NCBI GenBank assembly: GCA_015143295.1
Contig: CM026561.1
Span: 37,142,875-37,206,874 of the forward strand
DNA: 64,000 nucleotides
Direction: 5' to 3'
From: Tetracentron sinense
Taxonomy: Eukaryota > Streptophyta > Magnoliopsida > Trochodendrales > Trochodendraceae
Part shown: positions 58,755 through 64,000 of the stretch, piece by piece
How positions within the stretch are numbered: position 1 is the stretch's first letter
How the letters are laid out: the number at the start of each line of letters is the position of its first letter
Position numbers and translations under genes: made by a program
The notes under the pieces: model-generated
What the model was told of the DNA's origin: nothing
The model's input: the letters and a program-made list of their open reading frames with translations, nothing else
Databases searched by the model: none

Positions 58755-59490
58755 AGTTTGGAAAGTAAAAGAAAAGTAAGTTTTCTTGTACTTTTCTTGC
58801 GTTCAGTGTGCAAGAAACACACTTTCATTTTCTTGCACTTTCTTAATAATGACAGTTTCTTCCAAAAACTCTCTATCTTTTGATGGTTATTTTGAAATAC
58901 AATTTAAGTTTTTTTTCTTTTTATTTCTTTCACCCACTTTCCCGCCAAACAGAAGCACCGTTAAAGAATGAAGGGGAAAAATGGAGAAAATATGAGAGAA
59001 ATGAGAAAGCGTGAAGTCTCACACCCTTTAATACCTTTTATTGTAATTAAAAACTTTTATTTAGGACATATATACCTTTACATAGAAGATCACATATTAA
59101 AGCCCCATTATAATGAGAAGACAGAACATGTAACTTTTAGGTGTGTTCGTTTGGTGAGAAATGATGGAAAGTAAAAGAAAAATGAGTTTTCTTTTATTTT
59201 TCTTGCGTTCAGTGTGCAAGAAACACACTTTTATTTTTTTGCACTTTCTTAATAATGACAAAGTTTCTTCCAAAAACTTTCTCCATCTTTTAATGGTTGT
59301 TTTGAGAGGAAATTTAAGTTTCGTTTCTTTTCTTTTCCTTTTTTTTTTCCACCCACTTTCTCGCTAAGCGAAACACCCTTGACGAATGAAGAAATGTGGA
59401 AAGAGGAGAAAAGAGGAGAGGAATGAGAAAGCATGAAGTCTCACGGCCCCTAAATACCTTTTATTGTAATTAAAAACTTTTATTTAGGAT
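58755..59490 (+). repeat. Two direct copies of a ~320-bp AT-rich block
   Basis: 58755-59075 and 59160-59490 share TTTTTCTTGCGTTCAGTGTGC, GCACTTTCTTAATAATGACA, the GAAGTCTCAC block and TTTTATTGTAATTAAAAACT with a period of about 405 bp. 59491-60116 is AT-rich with no gene seen. Confidence 0.75.
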
Positions 59491-61547
59491 ATAAACTAGC
59501 AAAGACCCCATACGATGCACGGATAGACAATAGTCTAAATGAGATTTTAAAAAAAGTCTTCATATAGTTAAATTTAAATGCATGATTAATAGTTTTATGT
59601 AGATTAGAACTATTTTACAATTTAAATAAAATACATTAAATTTATATACAGTATGAAAATCATGTTCATCCGTTATATATATCTTGTCTATTTTATCTCA
59701 CGTAGTGACCTTCACTGAGAAGAAGCTCACTTGCAATCCTAACATGAGTATGACCATTACTGAGAAGAAACTTACTTGCAATCCATACATGGATCTTATC
59801 CAGCATAATGGTTGTTATTGCTTATTAATCATTGATAAACATATAAAAAAAAAACATCTAAGTGTAAAAATATGAAACTAATAACCATATTATTGTTTAA
59901 AATGAAGTAAAAATCTAATTAAATGGTAAAAATCATAATTGAAAAAATAAAGACAATACTTAAGAAAAAAAGGGGAGATTAGTTATGCCAACCTGGTACA
60001 TTAACCCTCATTAATGTAACAAAAAGCAGAAAAATCTAGTCAAGGATCTGCATTTATGGAAAGGAAGATTTTATCCCTTAATAGAACTTCTCTAAGTAAG
60101 AAATGAATAATACTCGTGTAGAACCCCGGTTCTCGATGGTCATGAATGGTGAATAGTGTCATGAATAGCGGCCAAGGCTTGATGCCATGTGTAAGTATGG
60201 GATGATTCTCAATGATATGGGAATCTTGTTTTCTAATTGATGGAGAAGATATTTTTAATATCTTAAAGTCTTAAGAATGTTTCCTAGGTTTATGAGTGTC
60301 AAATACAAGGGTTGGAAATGTTTTAAGTATTAAAAATGGAAGAAATAGCAAAACAAGGCAAAATGGGAAGAAAAAACAGGTAAAACCAATCGACCAAGTT
60401 TGCTACCGGTCGACCGAACAGCAACCGGTCGATTGATAGTCATTACCGGTCGACAGATGATTGCACTTTTTGTATGGGGTTTATTTCCAGAGAGTGGTCT
60501 TTGAACCGGTTGACCGCTCCTCATTACCGATTGACTGATCCCCCAAAAATTTGCCCAATTGGTTTGTTTCACCAAATATTTAAGGGTAGGATGGTCTTTT
60601 GACCACCCCCTTTTCCTATATAAACCCAATTTCGTGGGTTGAGGGTTTCATAAACCCTCAAGCTTATATTGGAGAGATTTTTGGAGGAGAAGAGAGAAGA
60701 GCTAGGGTTTTAAAGGGGCTTTTCATTGGAGATCAATGTGGATCGAGCTCAAATCTTCCTCAAAGCTTGGATTTCCTTTCGTGAGCATGGATTTCACCAC
60801 TTGAAGCTTGGATTTCACTTCCACAAAAGCTCTCAAGCATCCTCAAGGTAGATACATTCTACTAACCTCCCTTGCTATAATCCATTGATATGCATTCTAT
60901 TTTAGTGATCCTTTTTGTAAAAATCAAGATGTAAACCATATTGAGATGATAGCAAGATGTGTAGCCTAATATGTTTCTATAAACTTAAATGGTGATAGAT
61001 GTGTGGGATTTACGAATGTTTGAGGTGAAATTAGATGCCATGGAGAATGGGATGGTTGATGCATGATGGAAAATGAGAAAGGGCAATGTACACATAAAAT
61101 ATGCATATAAGGTGTTTGATGAAATGTTTGACTATGAACAAAATGAATTAATGCTTATAGAGATGTTGAATGCCATGTGTTTGATTAAATGCATGTATGA
61201 GAAGTAAACCTAAGACTAGGAAAACATGATTTAGGGATTTTCTCCAATTTGGTAAATTGCTAACATGCTTTATATGTTTCGTTAAAATTTCACATGGTTA
61301 TAGAAAGGTTGAAATGCTTGATAATGTTCTTTAATTGTTCAAGTCACTACAATGTTCACCATTTCCTATGCACAAGCACGGACGCATGCATGAACCGAGT
61401 TTTCTAAGTACAATTATAAGAAATTAAACCAAGACAAGAAAAGTGTGATTATAAACATGAACAAGACAAGACGAGAGTGATAAACACAAACAAGAGCAAG
61501 ACAATAATATGGAAGGATGTTAGTGTACTAAGACCAAGTACGGGCAC

Positions 61548-63078
61548 TGATCGGTGCTAAATGTTATACATAAAAGCACCTCAAACTTAACTTGCTAATC
61601 ATTTAGAGTAATTATTTATATTATTTTATGCTACTTGGTTGTTTATTTTTATTTCAGGTTCATACGAGGAAAAGAAGATAAAATTGAAGATTTACAAGCT
61701 TCAAAGACTCCAAAAATCTCAGAAAAAAAGAAGAGTAAAAGAAAGAAGAAGAAAAGAGAGCGAAATCGCAGAAATCTACCCTGATAAATCGATTGGCCAA
61801 AATCGCACTTCTATCAATAGAGGGGTAGTTTGGTAATTTTTCTTTATCCAAAATTTATGAAACTTTTTAGGTAGATTCTAGATGACCTAAAGGAGCTACG
61901 TTTAAAATTTCGGGTCAATCCGATTAAAATTGAGCTCTCTAGAATTATTTAAAGTTCAGTGGCAAAACTGTAAATAGGGTGAAATAATATTCCGTGAATA
62001 GTGTTTCGTGAATAGTGTTTTAGTACTTCTAAACACTTTCCAACTCTATTATTGTCTTCCTAAATGATGGTTTAATCCTCATTCAATCCTAAGAGAGTTT
62101 AGAGAGAGAAAAAGAAGAGTTGTACCTCAATTAGAACTCCTTATTCTAGAAGGACTCTATCTTTCTATCTTTCTCTATAAAAAGGAGAATTCTTAGCCAT
62201 TATCATTGGAGTTGTAGAGATTTTGGATCTGAAGAAGAGAAGCTCTGGAGATCAAGGAAGTCATGAAGAGAAGTGCTGCAACTTTGTCCATGAAGATGTT
62301 GCATTCCTCCCTCGCGATGAACTAATTTCCACTCTAGGGTTTCGATGAAATCCTAGCCAAGTAACTGTGTCATTTATTTTGTTTTTATTTTAATTCTCTA
62401 CATTGTAAGACATTGATTGCATAATGAGAGAGTTGTTTCTACAACTAAGATTTATTTGAATTATATTTAATTTCAATGGAATTCTCAACCTTGTCTTAGG
62501 TATAATGAAATTGGGATTAAAATCACTTGTGTTAATTTTCGTTAGAATTTAAACATAGGTTTTATGCAATGGTTTTAAAATATCGAGAGATTAAATCTGA
62601 AGATATTTTATGCTAAGGGAAGACGAGTGATTACACAACCATAGATTAGTGTGTATTATTTGTGCTAACCGAAGATACGATATTCTAATGATATAATCCC
62701 TTGAACTTTTCTTGAGCAGTTGAGAGGGGACGTGCTGTCACTCTAACTGGAATGTTTACAATTTAAGAGGTTATAATAAATTTAAAATAGGGATTAGTTA
62801 TTAGGTTAGTGGTGGATTTGAAAACCCTAGATTTTCTCTCCAAAAAGATTTAAAAACCCAATTGTTTTTAGTCTAATTTAGAAATTTCATTTAAATTAGT
62901 TTAATTCATTGTTTTAGTTTAATCAAATCAAAATTCAATTACCTCAATTATTAGTTTAAAATTAATCTGAATAAAAAGCAACGAAACCAGCGCAGTCCTC
63001 AGAGGAACGATACCCTTACTAGTACTATTCTACGAAATTATTACTAAGAAGGAATAATTTAAGATTGACTGACGATCA
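61548..63078. repeat. Nested solo LTR
   Basis: It begins TGATCGGTGC, ends GACGATCA and is flanked by a perfect 5-bp duplication GGCAC (61543-61547, 63079-63083). It is 1531 bp with TATAAAAA at 62176-62183. The CAGCGCAGTCCTCAGAGGAACGATACC-like end region recalls Gypsy Tat/Athila LTRs. The host sequence reads through: GTACGGGCAC before it continues as TAACATCTG after it. Confidence 0.85.
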
Positions 63079-63083
63079 GGCAC

Positions 63084-63595
63084 TAACATCTGTTCCTATG
63101 TAAGTATGAGAGGATGCTGGTATACTATGACCAGGCATGGGTACTAACATCTGTCTCCAAGTAAAATGAAAAACACGAAAGAATACTAGTGTACTAAGAC
63201 CAGGTACGGGCACTAATATCTGTTTCCAAGACATGAAGAATATGAAAGTATGCTAGTATACTAAGACTAGGTACGGACACTAGTATATGTTTCCAAAATG
63301 AAAGGATGCTAATGTACTATGACCAGGTATGGGCATTAACATTTGTTTCCAACAAGTATGAGAGGATACTAGTATACTAAGACTAGGTATGGGTGCTAGT
63401 ATCTGTTTCCAAGCAAGAATAAAGAAATATGAAATGATGTTTAGTGTACTAAGACCAGGTACGGGCACTATCATCTATTTTCATGAAAACAAGTTCACAA
63501 GAAACTCACAAGCAAGTTAACAAGAAAATAAGAGAGGATGCTAGTATACTATGACCAGGTACGGGTACTAGCATCTGTCTCAAAGTAAGTACAAG
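63084..63595 (+). repeat. Interrupted minisatellite within the LTR
   Basis: The core GATGCTAGTATACTAAGACC...GGTACGGGCACTA..ATCTGTTTCCAAG recurs about seven times (near 63115, 63183, 63250, 63305, 63367, 63440, 63540) with spacers of about 5-60 bases. One further copy at 61512-61547 was split off by the nested solo LTR. Confidence 0.8.
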
Positions 63596-64000
63596 ATAAG
63601 TAAAAGAATGATTTCATAAGCTATGAATCTCATAAGACGTAGAAGGAATCCACAAGACTCATAAGGAACTTACAAGACTCACAATGTAATTGAAATATGT
63701 TTTGGTTAAAGCATGAACTTAAAATATGATTTAAAATATGATGTTCAGGATTATACCATTGTTATCTTGTCTTAACTTCCGCACTCTGATTATGTATATG
63801 TTATGATGAACTGTAACCTGCATGACATATTAATGTATTGTAACATGGTTAGTTGGTACTATGTATATGCTGAGTATTCAATACTCAGCTGAACTGTTAT
63901 TTCGGTGATTACAGGTTGGTTGGTCGTGCACTGGAGCCATGGGTCGAGTAGGTTCATGGAGAGTAGGAGCTTGCTCGGGATTGTCATCTAGATGTTAGGG

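Larger units (their letters stand above)
60117..64000 (+). repeat. LTR of a Ty3/Gypsy-type element, running off the window end
   Basis: It starts at TGTAGAACCCCGG, a common start of plant Gypsy LTRs. It has six GGTCGACCG-like motifs (60385-60540), TATATAAA at 60617-60624 and a leader rich in GAAGCTTGGATTTC repeats. The last 200 bases (GCTGAGTATTCAATACTCAGC palindrome, then TTACAGGTTGGTTGGTCG) resemble the distal part of such LTRs. It holds a nested solo LTR (61548-63078). The right end lies beyond the window, so solo or full element cannot be told. Confidence 0.6.

Overview
The window is nuclear DNA of a flowering plant. The evidence is spliced genes with canonical GT-AG introns, plant-type protein families (an eIF3e orthologue, an alpha carbonic anhydrase, a TPR/DnaJ co-chaperone), AT-rich intergenic DNA, and a very high load of plant-type transposable elements. 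The order or family cannot be fixed from the sequence. No complete bacterial-style ORFs, CRISPR arrays or rRNA genes are present.

Three host genes can be modelled. (1) The last four exons of a TPR plus J-domain protein lie on the + strand at 6031-13552; its 5' part is not visible. (2) A complete eIF3 subunit e gene lies on the - strand at 41024-24638. It has eight exons that splice in frame to 437 residues and introns swollen to 16.4 kb by insertions. (3) A complete alpha-type carbonic anhydrase lies on the + strand at 48824-54776, with seven exons and 271 residues including a signal peptide, zinc histidines and a disulfide pair. Two host pseudogene fragments also occur: serine hydroxymethyltransferase (3573-4640, - strand) and an F-box protein (about 7507-7850, - strand).

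Most of the rest is transposon debris. 14.7-23.0 kb is one fossil Ty1/Copia element on the - strand, itself carrying two hAT-type MITEs, a Mutator-type MITE, a SINE and a perfectly duplicated AT-rich block. 42.5-44.9 kb is a solo LTR with a perfect 5-bp target-site duplication. 60.1 kb to the window end looks like a Ty3/Gypsy-type LTR into which a second solo LTR (61548-63078) has inserted. LINE 3' ends (9.3, 25.2, 30.1 kb), tRNA-derived SINEs and many MITEs fill the introns. At least seven MITEs have exact 8-bp duplications (hAT type), three have exact or near-exact 9-bp duplications (Mutator type) and one has a TTA duplication (Tourist type).

The three host genes have no evident functional link. 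They are neighbours in a TE-rich region, with short transcribed islands separated by nested insertions. I found no clear new biological system. The most unusual structures are a tandem array of a small element linked by copies of its own flanking octamer (52438-53066), clusters of palindromic CGATCGATCG or CCGGTCGACCG motifs ahead of TATA boxes in two LTR-like regions (57.5 and 60.4 kb), and the SHMT fragment enclosed by direct repeats.
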